A DNA stretch of 7,147 nucleotides from JAGLTA01 sp023142625 (GTDB lineage Bacteria > Patescibacteriota > Patescibacteriia > JAACEG01): NCBI GenBank assembly GCA_030641665.1, contig DAOWHA010000039.1:1-7147 (forward strand). The letters are read 5' to 3'. How positions within the stretch are numbered: position 1 is the first letter of the stretch; the number at the start of each line of letters is the position of its first letter. The position numbers and the translations under genes are program-made. The notes beneath the pieces are model-generated. The model worked only from the letters and a program-made list of their open reading frames with translations. It ran no database searches and was not told the DNA's origin. Below are positions 1 through 5,774 of this stretch, piece by piece.

Positions 1-1
1 C

Positions 2-1429
2 GTTAACGAAGCGATAAGTTGGGCAGAAGATCAGATTGGTAGTAATTATGATTCTCAATGCGATCAGGTGTGGGCTTATAATTGTTGGCATTTTTGTGTG
101 CATACTTATGATATGCTTGGCACCAATCCTGCCCCATTAGGATCAGCTATTGAAGCATGGAATTATAATGGCGATTATTATGGAGACAGACATACTGACC
201 AAAATATTCCAAGAGGGGCGTTAGTTTTTTTCGCTACTACGACGAATAATGTTCATGGTCATGTTGGTCTTTATATCGGCGATGGCAAAATAATTGATGC
301 TTGGGTCGCAGGTGTAAGAAATGCTAATTTAAGTGATGGAGGAGATTATTTAGGTTGGCGTTGGCCAATAGCTTGGACAGATGATAGTCCAGCGAATAAT
401 CAAGTCATCAAATTCTCCGACTCGTCTGACTGCTTTTTGCAGTCAAACAGCAGCCTTTGGAAAATCGGAAGCGAGCAGATTTATGCTTATCTCGGTTTTG
501 CCTACGATTGCAATTTTGCCGCAAATTGGGATTATCTGACAGAACTTGACGCTTTGCAACGAAGCAATTATGCCATTAGGCAGGAATCGCTTGTGTCAAT
601 CAGCAACCCGTCCATAGGCAAAAACATCGCCTATAAAGTTGTTGAAAAAGTCGGACCGATTGTCTGTTTGTCAATGTATGTTGACCCGACAAAAATATAT
701 CTGTTCGGTGATGACAACAAATTTCATCATGTCAGCAACGAGCAAGTCTATTACGATTTGGGTTATGCAGACGATTGGAGCGATGTCGTGGAAATTTCGC
801 CAGACCTTTTTATGCTTTACGGCGAAAACTATGAAATCAACAGTGTTGATGACGCCTTATGGATAAGTTTTTCTTATGCGTCAATAGTTCCATTATCTTT
901 GGGCGATTGGACTTATAGGGTTGGGCATACTTTTACGGAATCAATATTTAGCGGCGGCAATAATGCCGCGATAAAATATCAGGGGCAGGAAGTGCCTCTT
1001 TTTGATGCCATAAATAATGGCTGGATTTATTATACAGCCTACTGCTACGACGGTATTTCGTGGAGCAATTTTGACATCAGATACGGGCAATTCGCTCCGC
1101 AAAATCAGTATTTTATTTACTCATTCGTTTCTGGAGCGGAATTTAAGCTTTACGGTTCTTTTGAATCTACTGACGAAAGGCAGGCTGTGCAAGACATGAA
1201 CAGCGTTGCTGAAAACAACAGCAGATTTTTGTTTAAAGAATTGTACAGTTTGGAAATTGTTCCAGACTGGAGTCCATACTGGACACTGAGAGTGATGGCT
1301 TATCAAATTTCGCCATCATCGCAAGCATGGTTTAACCACGCAACAAATATTTCTGACCCGACTGTCCGCTATGTGACATACAGAGATCCAGATACAGGAC
1401 AGTGGACAAACTGGCAGAGAGTTTATTAG
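2..1429 (+). CDS. NlpC/P60 (CHAP-like) cell-wall hydrolase with C-terminal repeats, 5' end outside window
   Basis: The frame is open from the left edge. A GTG at 68 is internal, because the 22 codons before it already belong to the domain (WAEDQIGSNYDSQC). Numbering from the codon at position 2, the putative catalytic Cys is residue 28 (NCWHFC) and the catalytic His is residue 87 (GHVGLYIGDGKIIDAW), with Asp99 in a typical third-residue position. This is the papain-like NlpC/P60 layout of enzymes that cut peptidoglycan peptides. The domain ends near residue 125. Two similar units of about 42 residues follow (around residues 144-185 and 231-273, nt 431-556 and 692-820). They share the pattern x-SEQ/NEQ-Y-LG-(W/AD)-L and resemble short repeats of bacterial surface proteins. 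The last 200 residues are Trp/Tyr-rich and probably beta, with related ends (YDGISWSNFD and DTGQWTNWQRVY). A signal peptide, if present, lies upstream of the window. Hydrolase fold likely; exact bond cut unknown. Confidence 0.8.
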   Translation, partial: VNEAISWAEDQIGSNYDSQCDQVWAYNCWHFCVHTYDMLGTNPAPLGSAIEAWNYNGDYYGDRHTDQNIPRGALVFFATTTNNVHGHVGLYIGDGKIIDAWVAGVRNANLSDGGDYLGWRWPIAWTDDSPANNQVIKFSDSSDCFLQSNSSLWKIGSEQIYAYLGFAYDCNFAANWDYLTELDALQRSNYAIRQESLVSISNPSIGKNIAYKVVEKVGPIVCLSMYVDPTKIYLFGDDNKFHHVSNEQVYYDLGYADDWSDVVEISPDLFMLYGENYEINSVDDALWISFSYASIVPLSLGDWTYRVGHTFTESIFSGGNNAAIKYQGQEVPLFDAINNGWIYYTAYCYDGISWSNFDIRYGQFAPQNQYFIYSFVSGAEFKLYGSFESTDERQAVQDMNSVAENNSRFLFKELYSLEIVPDWSPYWTLRVMAYQISPSSQAWFNHATNISDPTVRYVTYRDPDTGQWTNWQRVY

Positions 1430-1461
1430 TTTTTTTTAACAATTCAACTCAACAATTTTAC

Positions 1462-1496
1462 AGCAGGCGAGTTATTTTAATTCGCCTGCTTTTTTT
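1462..1496 (+). terminator. Rho-independent terminator of the hydrolase gene
   Basis: A perfect 9-bp GC-rich stem (AGCAGGCGA at 1462-1470 with TCGCCTGCT at 1482-1490) encloses an AT-rich loop of 11 nt. It is followed directly by a run of T to 1496. It begins 33 nt after the stop codon of the hydrolase gene. The minus-strand side has no immediate T run, so it mainly serves the rightward gene, although it also lies beyond the 3' end of the convergent plsC gene. Confidence 0.9.
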
Positions 1497-1503
1497 GGGA
1501 TTT

Positions 1504-2172
1504 TTACAGCATCATATTAACTCTCTCCATTATTTTCCGCGCTGTTGTTAAGTTATCGTCGCTATAATCAGCGACATCGCTGCAATAGAACGGTTTGCCT
1601 ATCTTTATTTTAACATGGCATTTTTTTGAAAAAATTTTTTTAAAATCCAAACCCCTGTTTCCGTTTACGCCGTCAGTGCCGAATAGAGCCATCGGCAGAA
1701 TAGGTAGATTATATTTTTTTGTCAGATAGCCGATACCCTGCCTTACTTGAGGCGGCTCGTTATTTTTTGGAAAAGTTCCCTCGGGAAAAATCAATAAATT
1801 TTTTTTATTTTTAATAAATCGTTCAGTATTTGCTAAAGTTTTTTGCAAATCGCCTTTTTTTATATGGAGCGGATAAGCGCCGAACAATTTAACAATAGGA
1901 TAAACTTTCATCCATTCGGATTTTACCATATAGCGAAAACTTGTTTTTAGAAAATTTGAAAATGGAATAGCGGCGCAAACTAAAAAAGCATCAAGAAATC
2001 CGCAGTGATTAGCAATAACAAAATATTGCTTTTTTTTAATCAATCTGAAATTTTTTTTGTCTTCAGTCTTGAAGTGTAAAAAGAGATTAGCTACCACTAT
2101 AGTCACCAAGTAAATTATTTTTTGAAAAAAATAAATAAATATTGATTGTAATTTTTTATTTATATTTAGCAT
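1504..2172 (-). CDS. plsC: 1-acyl-sn-glycerol-3-phosphate acyltransferase (PlsC/LPLAT family)
   Basis: The family transfers an acyl chain to the sn-2 position of lysophosphatidic acid, giving phosphatidic acid at the inner membrane face. The 222-residue protein has a hydrophobic N-terminal segment (about residues 11-33) and the four acyltransferase blocks in order. Block I is NHCGFLD, with the HX4D pair His56/Asp61. Block II is near GAYPLHIKKGD (98-108). Block III is FPEGTFPK (129-136). Block IV is LPILPMALFG (156-165). Block III carries Phe134 where most members have Arg (FPEGTRS), so substrate preference may differ. The length is normal for the short PlsC type. The ATG at 2172 has no Shine-Dalgarno, and a TATAAT lies only 7 nt upstream, so the transcript may be nearly leaderless. 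It converges on the hydrolase gene and diverges from the gene at 2298. The family is confident; the exact acyl acceptor is not. Confidence 0.88.
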   Translation of the reverse strand: MLNINKKLQSIFIYFFQKIIYLVTIVVANLFLHFKTEDKKNFRLIKKKQYFVIANHCGFLDAFLVCAAIPFSNFLKTSFRYMVKSEWMKVYPIVKLFGAYPLHIKKGDLQKTLANTERFIKNKKNLLIFPEGTFPKNNEPPQVRQGIGYLTKKYNLPILPMALFGTDGVNGNRGLDFKKIFSKKCHVKIKIGKPFYCSDVADYSDDNLTTARKIMERVNMML

Positions 2173-2179
2173 CTATTTT

Positions 2180-2208
2180 ATTATAGCAAAAAAATAGCAA
2201 ATAATGAA
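2180..2208 (-). promoter_or_regulatory. Possible plsC promoter
   Basis: Read on the minus strand, a perfect TATAAT (2180-2185) is preceded at 17 nt by TTCATT (2203-2208), a poor -35 matching 3 of 6 consensus positions. The -10 ends 7 nt before the ATG at 2172, so transcription would start at or beside the start codon. The weak -35 and the high AT content of the region keep confidence low. Confidence 0.4.
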
Positions 2209-2220
2209 ATAATAGCACTT

Positions 2221-2244
2221 TAAAAATAGTATAGACTATTTTTA
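2221..2244. repeat. 10-bp perfect inverted repeat between divergent genes
   Basis: The arms TAAAAATAGT (2221-2230) and ACTATTTTTA (2235-2244) are perfect inverted copies separated by ATAG. The repeat overlaps the predicted -35 of the rightward gene and sits about 13 nt beyond the weak -35 of plsC. An operator for a dimeric regulator is plausible. The arms are almost pure A/T, so chance and a weak hairpin remain possible. Confidence 0.5.
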
Positions 2245-2259
2245 TATTGTTAGTATAAT
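2232..2259 (+). promoter_or_regulatory. Probable promoter of the tyrA-aroQ fusion gene
   Basis: TAGACT (2232-2237, 4 of 6 matches to TTGACA) and a perfect TATAAT (2254-2259) are spaced by 16 nt. Transcription would start near 2266, leaving a leader of about 30 nt before the ATG at 2298. The -35 lies inside the inverted repeat at 2221-2244, so a protein bound there would compete with RNA polymerase. Confidence 0.55.
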
Positions 2260-2297
2260 TCAAATATTGAAAGCAATTTATTTAAACAAAAATTTAT

Positions 2298-3335
2298 ATG
2301 GCGGACAAAAAATTAAATATACAAATTGGCATTATCGGTTTTGGAAGATTTGGAATTCTATCAGCGAGCGTTTTAAAAAAATTCGCTGGCGTTAAAGTAT
2401 ATCATTATAAAAAAAGCGCTGAAATTTTAGAAAAGGCAAAAATTATTGGCGTTGAAATTGCTGATTTTAAAACGGTTGCCAGCAGCGATATTGTGATTAT
2501 CGCAACGCCAATTTCTAAAACCGAAAAAACTATCAAACAAGCAGCGCAATATGTAAAAGACGGAGCGCTGGTTATTGATGTCTGCTCAGTGAAAGTTTAT
2601 CCGTGCCAGTGGCTGAAAAAATATATGCCAAAGGCAGTTGGAATTATGGGGACGCATCCGATGTTTGGTCCGATTACAGCAAATTTTGATTTTAAAAAGC
2701 AAAAATGGGATTTGAAAAATCGCCAGATTGTTTTATGCCCTTTGCGGATTAAGCAAAAAAATTTGCAAAAAGTAAAGCGATTTTTATCAAAACTTGGCTT
2801 AAAAGTTATTGAAACTTCGCCTGAAAATCACGATCGGCAAAATGCGATAACTTTAAGCCTCGTTCATTTTTTAGGAAGGTCGCTTTGGCAGGCGGAAATT
2901 AGGGAGCAAAAAATTTACACGCCGGGATTTTCTGATTTGCTGAAAATTTATCGCCATACTACGATAGACAGTTGGGAACTGTTTTGCGATATGAATAATT
3001 ACAACCCTTATGCTAAAAAAATCCGCGAAAAATTTTTTAGCGGATGCGATTTTATTGAAGAAAAAATAGAAAAAGCGAGAACGGAAAGCGAATTTGATTT
3101 TTGCAGAAATATGATTGATAAAACAGACAGTAAGATTATAAAACTTCTATCTCAAAGGTTTGAATACGCGAAAACAATCGGAAAAATTAAAAAGAAAAAA
3201 AATATTCCCATTCTTGACAAAGAGCGGGAACAAAAAATTATAAATAAAAAAATTCAGCAGGCAGATTTAAGCGATGATTTTGTTAAAAAATTGTTCAAGC
3301 TGATTTTTAATGAGTCTTATAAATTAGAAGAATAA
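2298..3335 (+). CDS. tyrA: Bifunctional prephenate dehydrogenase / AroQ chorismate mutase (TyrA-AroQ order)
   Basis: It is predicted to convert chorismate to prephenate and then oxidise prephenate to 4-hydroxyphenylpyruvate, the tyrosine branch. Residues 8-265 form the dehydrogenase: the Rossmann loop GFGRFG (14-19), DVCSVK (94-99), GTHPMFGP (118-125, catalytic His120), a second conserved His190, and Arg219 in a position matching the prephenate-binding Arg of TyrA. Residues 268-345 form an AroQ mutase. Its spacing fits E. coli chorismate mutase: Arg270, Arg287, Lys298, Asp307, Arg310 and Glu311 correspond to Arg11, Arg28, Lys39, Asp48, Arg51 and Glu52. Ser340 is followed four residues later by Glu344, where the bacterial enzyme has Gln88. 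Glu at that site is known in yeast chorismate mutase. The domain order is the reverse of E. coli TyrA. No Shine-Dalgarno precedes the ATG. The gene appears monocistronic. Confidence 0.88.
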   Translation: MADKKLNIQIGIIGFGRFGILSASVLKKFAGVKVYHYKKSAEILEKAKIIGVEIADFKTVASSDIVIIATPISKTEKTIKQAAQYVKDGALVIDVCSVKVYPCQWLKKYMPKAVGIMGTHPMFGPITANFDFKKQKWDLKNRQIVLCPLRIKQKNLQKVKRFLSKLGLKVIETSPENHDRQNAITLSLVHFLGRSLWQAEIREQKIYTPGFSDLLKIYRHTTIDSWELFCDMNNYNPYAKKIREKFFSGCDFIEEKIEKARTESEFDFCRNMIDKTDSKIIKLLSQRFEYAKTIGKIKKKKNIPILDKEREQKIINKKIQQADLSDDFVKKLFKLIFNESYKLEE

Positions 3336-3350
3336 TTTTTATTAAAGTTG

Positions 3351-3390
3351 AAAGCCGCATGGTGTTTCACGCACCATGCGGCTTTTTGTT
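3351..3390 (+). terminator. Strong hairpin terminator between convergent genes
   Basis: A perfect 14-bp stem (3351-3364 with 3372-3385) with the 7-nt loop TTTCACG is followed by T-rich sequence on the plus strand. It lies 16 nt after the tyrA-aroQ stop. The minus-strand ORF stops at 3389, immediately beside it, so the hairpin probably also limits leftward transcription. The T tract on that side is poorer (CAACTTTAAT). Confidence 0.88.
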
Positions 3391-3577
3391 ATTTTTCGAT
3401 AATAATATCAAATGGTCCAGATATACTTTTTAGATATCCATTTTTTTCTAGAATTGCGTGGATGATATTTTTTATATCATCCTCATTAAAAACAAAAAGA
3501 ATGTCCGGATAAGCAATTATTCTAAAAGAAAATTTATCTGGAGTTTCTTCAATTTTTCCATCTTTAACTCTTTTCAT
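3389..3577 (-). CDS. Hypothetical 62-residue protein
   Basis: I do not recognise a family. The 62 residues are charged and have no signal peptide or membrane span. The pattern (FRIIAYPDILFVF strand-like, EDDIKNIIHAILEKNG helix-like, then a short strand ending FDIIIEK) suggests a small alpha/beta fold. The best evidence that it is translated is a consensus Shine-Dalgarno (GGAGGA) 7 nt before the ATG, rare in this window, together with a hairpin terminator just after the stop. It begins 34 nt downstream of tRNA-Leu on the same strand and may share the tRNA promoter. Function unknown. Confidence 0.68.
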   Translation of the reverse strand: MKRVKDGKIEETPDKFSFRIIAYPDILFVFNEDDIKNIIHAILEKNGYLKSISGPFDIIIEK

Positions 3578-3584
3578 TTTTTTA

Positions 3585-3590
3585 TCCTCC
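3585..3590 (-). promoter_or_regulatory. Consensus Shine-Dalgarno of the 62-residue ORF
   Basis: GGAGGA on the minus strand, 7 nt from the ATG at 3577, within AAAAAAGGAGGAT. It fixes the start codon and contrasts with parA, parB, tyrA and plsC, which show no comparable site. A nearby CCTT could pair weakly with the AAGG part of the site. Confidence 0.8.
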
Positions 3591-3611
3591 TTTTTTAAGG
3601 TTATTACCTTG

Positions 3612-3695
3612 TGCCACGGGAGGGAATCGAACCCTCACTCTGTTGCCAAAACGGGATTTTGAATCCCGCGCGTCTACCAGTTCCGCCACCGTGGC
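3612..3695 (-). tRNA. tRNA-Leu (anticodon CAA)
   Basis: The minus strand folds as a type II tRNA. The acceptor stem GCCACGG (3695-3689) pairs with CCGTGGC (3619-3613), with discriminator A at 3612. The D arm is followed by the anticodon stem CGGGA/TCCCG around the loop TTCAAAA, giving anticodon CAA (3661-3659), which reads UUG. A long variable arm precedes the T arm GAGGG-TTCGATT-CCCTC. The long variable arm and the anticodon agree on leucine. The 3' CCA is not encoded (CAA follows the discriminator), so a CCA-adding enzyme would be needed. Confidence 0.95.
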
Positions 3696-3709
3696 AGGCT
3701 TATTAAAAG

Positions 3710-3736
3710 GTTATAATAGTTTTTTTAAATTGTCAA
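3710..3736 (-). promoter_or_regulatory. Probable promoter of tRNA-Leu
   Basis: On the minus strand a perfect TTGACA (3736-3731) is followed after 15 nt by TATAAC (3715-3710). The -10 ends 14 nt before the tRNA 5' end. The spacer is short, but the A-tract within it and the correct position relative to the tRNA support it. It may also drive the 62-residue ORF downstream of the tRNA. Confidence 0.6.
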
Positions 3737-3816
3737 AAGGTTTTAAATAAGTTATACTTATTAAAATAAAAAAATATTATTTTTCATTTTGTTTTTGTGA
3801 AGAATTTTAAATTTTT

Positions 3817-3959
3817 TGTCTTTGCGAGTCCCGCCTTAGCGGGGCGAAGCAATTTCATTACTGAGCGAATAAATCTATAATTATAAACATTTTGCGTAAT
3901 CAATGAGATTGCTTCGTCGCACTTCTTTCACTTCGCTCGTTCAGCTCCTCGCAAAGACA
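3817..3959. repeat. REP/MITE-like imperfect palindromic element upstream of parA
   Basis: The outer ends TGTCTTTGCGAG (3817-3828) and CTCGCAAAGACA (3948-3959) are perfect 12-bp inverted repeats. A second inner pair (3845-3859 with 3902-3916, cgaagcaat... and ...attgcttcg) matches at 14 of 15 positions. The left arm holds its own hairpin CCCGC-CTTA-GCGGG (3830-3843), and the centre contains the palindrome tataattata (3876-3885). It is non-coding. The GCGAAGCAAT/ATTGCTTCG motif with a TTTGCGAG end is a recurrent intergenic repeat type in diverse bacteria (from memory). No clear target duplication flanks it. Together with the tRNA promoter it fills the roughly 300-nt gap between tRNA-Leu and parA. 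Confidence 0.75.
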
Positions 3960-4004
3960 GAAGTTTTCAAAGTTTAGGTGAATTATTATTAAGTTAAAGT
4001 GATT

Positions 4005-4766
4005 ATGATTATCTCTGTTGTTAATCAAAAAGGCGGGGTTGGCAAGACAACCACCGCTGTAAATCTTTCAGCATATTTAGCGAATTTGGGAAAATTTTGC
4101 CTGTTGATTGATATTGATCCGCAGGCGAACGCGACCAGCGGTTTTGGCATTGGCGCGAGAGATGAAGACAACAGCATTTACGAAGTTCTGAATAAGCAGG
4201 CGGATATTAAGCAGGCGATTATGGATTCATTTATTCCTACGCATAAAATTATTCCGTCAGCGCAGCGATTGGCTGGCGCGACAGTTGAATTGGTAAATTC
4301 TGACAACAGAGAGTTTGCTTTGAGCGAAAAAATATTAACTATAAAAAGCGATTTTGATTATATCATTATAGACTGTCCGCCATCGCTTGATTTATTGACC
4401 ATCAACGGATTAGTCGCGTCAGATTTTGTCTTAATGCCTGTGCAAGCGGAATATTACGCGTTAGAAGGATTAGGAAGTTTATTAAATACTGTTAATTTGA
4501 TTAAAGAAAATTTAAAGCCGAATTTAGAGATTTTAGGATCTGTGATTACGATGTATGACAAAAGAAACCGCCTTTCAAAAGATGTGATGAACGAGATGTA
4601 TAAAAATTTTCCGCATCGAATTTTTAGATCCGTAATTCCGCGCAATATTCGCTTGACTGAAGCTCCGAGCTATGGCAAGCCGATTTTGGATTATGACAAA
4701 AGAAGCAAAGGCGCGAAAGCGTATGAGCGGCTGGCGCGTGAAGTCATAGATTGTTTTGATCAGTAA
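4005..4766 (+). CDS. parA: ParA/Soj chromosome-partitioning ATPase
   Basis: ParA binds ATP, dimerises on nucleoid DNA and is released by ParB, moving parS-ParB complexes during segregation. Numbering from an upstream in-frame GTG at 3999 (255 residues), the deviant Walker A is KGGVGKTT (11-18), with the signature Lys at 11. Walker A' is LLIDIDPQAN (35-44) and Walker B is IIIDCPP (122-128). The C-terminal block TMYDKRNRLS (184-193) and IPRNIRLTEAPSYG (213-226) is typical of Soj, including arginines of the DNA-binding surface. The ATG at 4005 is preferred, but GTG 3999 gives the same N-terminal length as B. subtilis Soj, and neither has a Shine-Dalgarno. parB follows 25 nt downstream. The length and the parB partner indicate the chromosomal, HTH-less type. 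Confidence 0.95.
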   Translation: MIISVVNQKGGVGKTTTAVNLSAYLANLGKFCLLIDIDPQANATSGFGIGARDEDNSIYEVLNKQADIKQAIMDSFIPTHKIIPSAQRLAGATVELVNSDNREFALSEKILTIKSDFDYIIIDCPPSLDLLTINGLVASDFVLMPVQAEYYALEGLGSLLNTVNLIKENLKPNLEILGSVITMYDKRNRLSKDVMNEMYKNFPHRIFRSVIPRNIRLTEAPSYGKPILDYDKRSKGAKAYERLAREVIDCFDQ

Positions 4767-4791
4767 TAAATTAAAAATAATATAAAATTTT

Positions 4792-5661
4792 ATGATAAAA
4801 ACAGGAGGTTTGGGCAAGGGGCTTAGCTCTTTAATTCCAAAAAAACAAAAAATAAATCACAAAAAAGAAAGCGAAAAAAATATAGGCGATAAAGATGCTG
4901 TTTTGTCAGTTGAAATTGATTTAATCCGCGCGAACGATTATCAGCCGCGCGAGAATTTTGCGGACGATGGTTTAGACAGTTTAGCGCTATCAATTAAAGA
5001 GCATGGGATTTTACAGCCGCTTATCGTTAATTCTGAAAAAGGCGGAATTTATGAATTGATTGCCGGGGAAAGAAGGCTGAGGGCGGCGAAAAAAGTTGGA
5101 CTGTTAAAAGTCCCGATTATTATAAAAGAAGCCGATAATTTGAAAAAATTTCAATTAGCGCTGATTGAAAATGTTCAGCGCGAGGATTTGAATTCGATTG
5201 AATTGGCAAAATCGTTTCAAAAATTGATTAACGAATTCGGAATGAGCCATAGCGATATTGCGGAAAAAATAGGAAAGAGCCGTCCGGTAATTACAAATAT
5301 GCTGCGGCTTTTAAATCTGCCGAAAGAGATTCAAGGCGCGATTGCCGCGAAAAAAATAAATTTTGCGCAGGCAAGGGCTTTGTCAGCGTTAAGCAGAAGT
5401 GAACAGGTTATCCTGTTTCAAAAAATGTTAAGCGGCAGATTGACTTCGCGCGAAGCAGAGGGCGAAGCGAAAAAAATTTCCGTGAAAAGCCACCAGAGAA
5501 CGATAAAAAAAGATCCGATTATCGTTGCCAAAGAAGAAAAACTCCAGAAAGCCCTCGGGACAAAAGCAATAATTAAGCAAAGGAACGGCAAGGGCAAGAT
5601 TTTAATAGATTTTTATTCGCCAGAAGAACTCTCCGCGATTGTGGACAAAATAATCAAATAA
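4792..5661 (+). CDS. parB: ParB/Spo0J parS-binding CTPase
   Basis: ParB loads at parS, slides as a CTP-dependent clamp and stimulates ParA. The 289 residues show the full family order. The N-terminal ParA-contact peptide is GLGKGLSSLIP (6-16). The CTP-binding N domain includes QPRENF (51-56), QPLIVN (75-80) and GERRLRA (92-98). ENVQREDLN (126-134) precedes a helix-turn-helix at about 150-172 (MSHSDIAEKIGKSRPVITNM). The C-terminal dimerisation region contains KGKILIDFYSPEEL (267-280). The ATG start lacks a Shine-Dalgarno. A GGAGG within codons 5-6 is coding (Gly-Gly), not a ribosome site. It forms an operon with parA. The stop codon lies inside the first copy of the 75-nt repeat described below. 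No parS palindrome was found in the window. Confidence 0.95.
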   Translation: MIKTGGLGKGLSSLIPKKQKINHKKESEKNIGDKDAVLSVEIDLIRANDYQPRENFADDGLDSLALSIKEHGILQPLIVNSEKGGIYELIAGERRLRAAKKVGLLKVPIIIKEADNLKKFQLALIENVQREDLNSIELAKSFQKLINEFGMSHSDIAEKIGKSRPVITNMLRLLNLPKEIQGAIAAKKINFAQARALSALSRSEQVILFQKMLSGRLTSREAEGEAKKISVKSHQRTIKKDPIIVAKEEKLQKALGTKAIIKQRNGKGKILIDFYSPEELSAIVDKIIK

Positions 5662-5725
5662 TCCTATTAGTATAAAAATTAACAGGGTAATCCTAACCCT
5701 TGAATTTTTTGTTTGAGGTATGGTT
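5652..5725 (+). repeat. 75-nt direct repeat, copy A (before the higB-like gene)
   Basis: This stretch matches 6693-6767 at about 66 of 75 aligned positions (hand count). The last 34 nt (5692-5725) are identical. In RNA the conserved core can form a stem of CCTTGAA (5698-5704) with TTTGAGG (5712-5718), including two G-U pairs, around the loop TTTTTTG. A further AAC/GTT pairing lies outside a 4-nt bulge. A smaller hairpin AGGGT/ACCCT (5684-5700) followed by T6 could act as a weak parB terminator here, but is not preserved in copy B. The copy includes the parB stop codon and ends 6 nt before the toxin promoter -35. Confidence 0.85.
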
Positions 5726-5731
5726 GAAATA

Positions 5732-5760
5732 TTGACAAAATATACCTTATCAGGTATATT
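5732..5760 (+). promoter_or_regulatory. Toxin-antitoxin promoter with palindromic operator
   Basis: A perfect TTGACA (5732-5737) and TATATT (5755-5760) are separated by exactly 17 nt. Perfect inverted 9-mers AATATACCT (5739-5747) and AGGTATATT (5752-5760), 4 nt apart, fill the spacer and overlap the -10. Such an operator is the expected binding site of the XRE-type antitoxin encoded at 6263, giving autorepression (inference). Transcription would start about 8 nt before the toxin ATG, a very short leader without a Shine-Dalgarno. Confidence 0.82.
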
Positions 5761-5774
5761 GATAATATATAAAT

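Noticed and set aside
639..1306. Short ORFs in other frames inside the hydrolase gene (both strands).
   Set aside because: They lie wholly within a well-supported coding frame and show no recognisable motifs or ribosome sites.
3363..3378. TGTTTCACG, identical to half of the parS consensus, about 0.6 kb upstream of parA.
   Set aside because: The second half does not match (about 10 of 16 in total), and the bases belong to the loop and stem of the terminator at 3351-3390.
3746..3762. Inverted repeat AATAAG-TTATA-CTTATT upstream of tRNA-Leu.
   Set aside because: Only 6 bp of A/T-rich pairing upstream of the -35; chance is likely.
4803..4809. GGAGG near the parB start as a Shine-Dalgarno for a later start codon.
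   Set aside because: It encodes the conserved Gly-Gly of the ParA-contact peptide, and a TTG after it would be too close and would remove that motif.
4454..4817. Minus-strand ORFs across the parA and parA-parB junction.
   Set aside because: They are antisense to strongly conserved ParA and ParB coding sequence and have no independent support.
5692..5725. Repeat core as an integron attC site (copy B has GCCTAAC, fitting the RYYYAAC half).
   Set aside because: The required GTTRRRY end is absent (GTTGAAA and GTTTAAA), copy A breaks the first half, and no integrase is in view.
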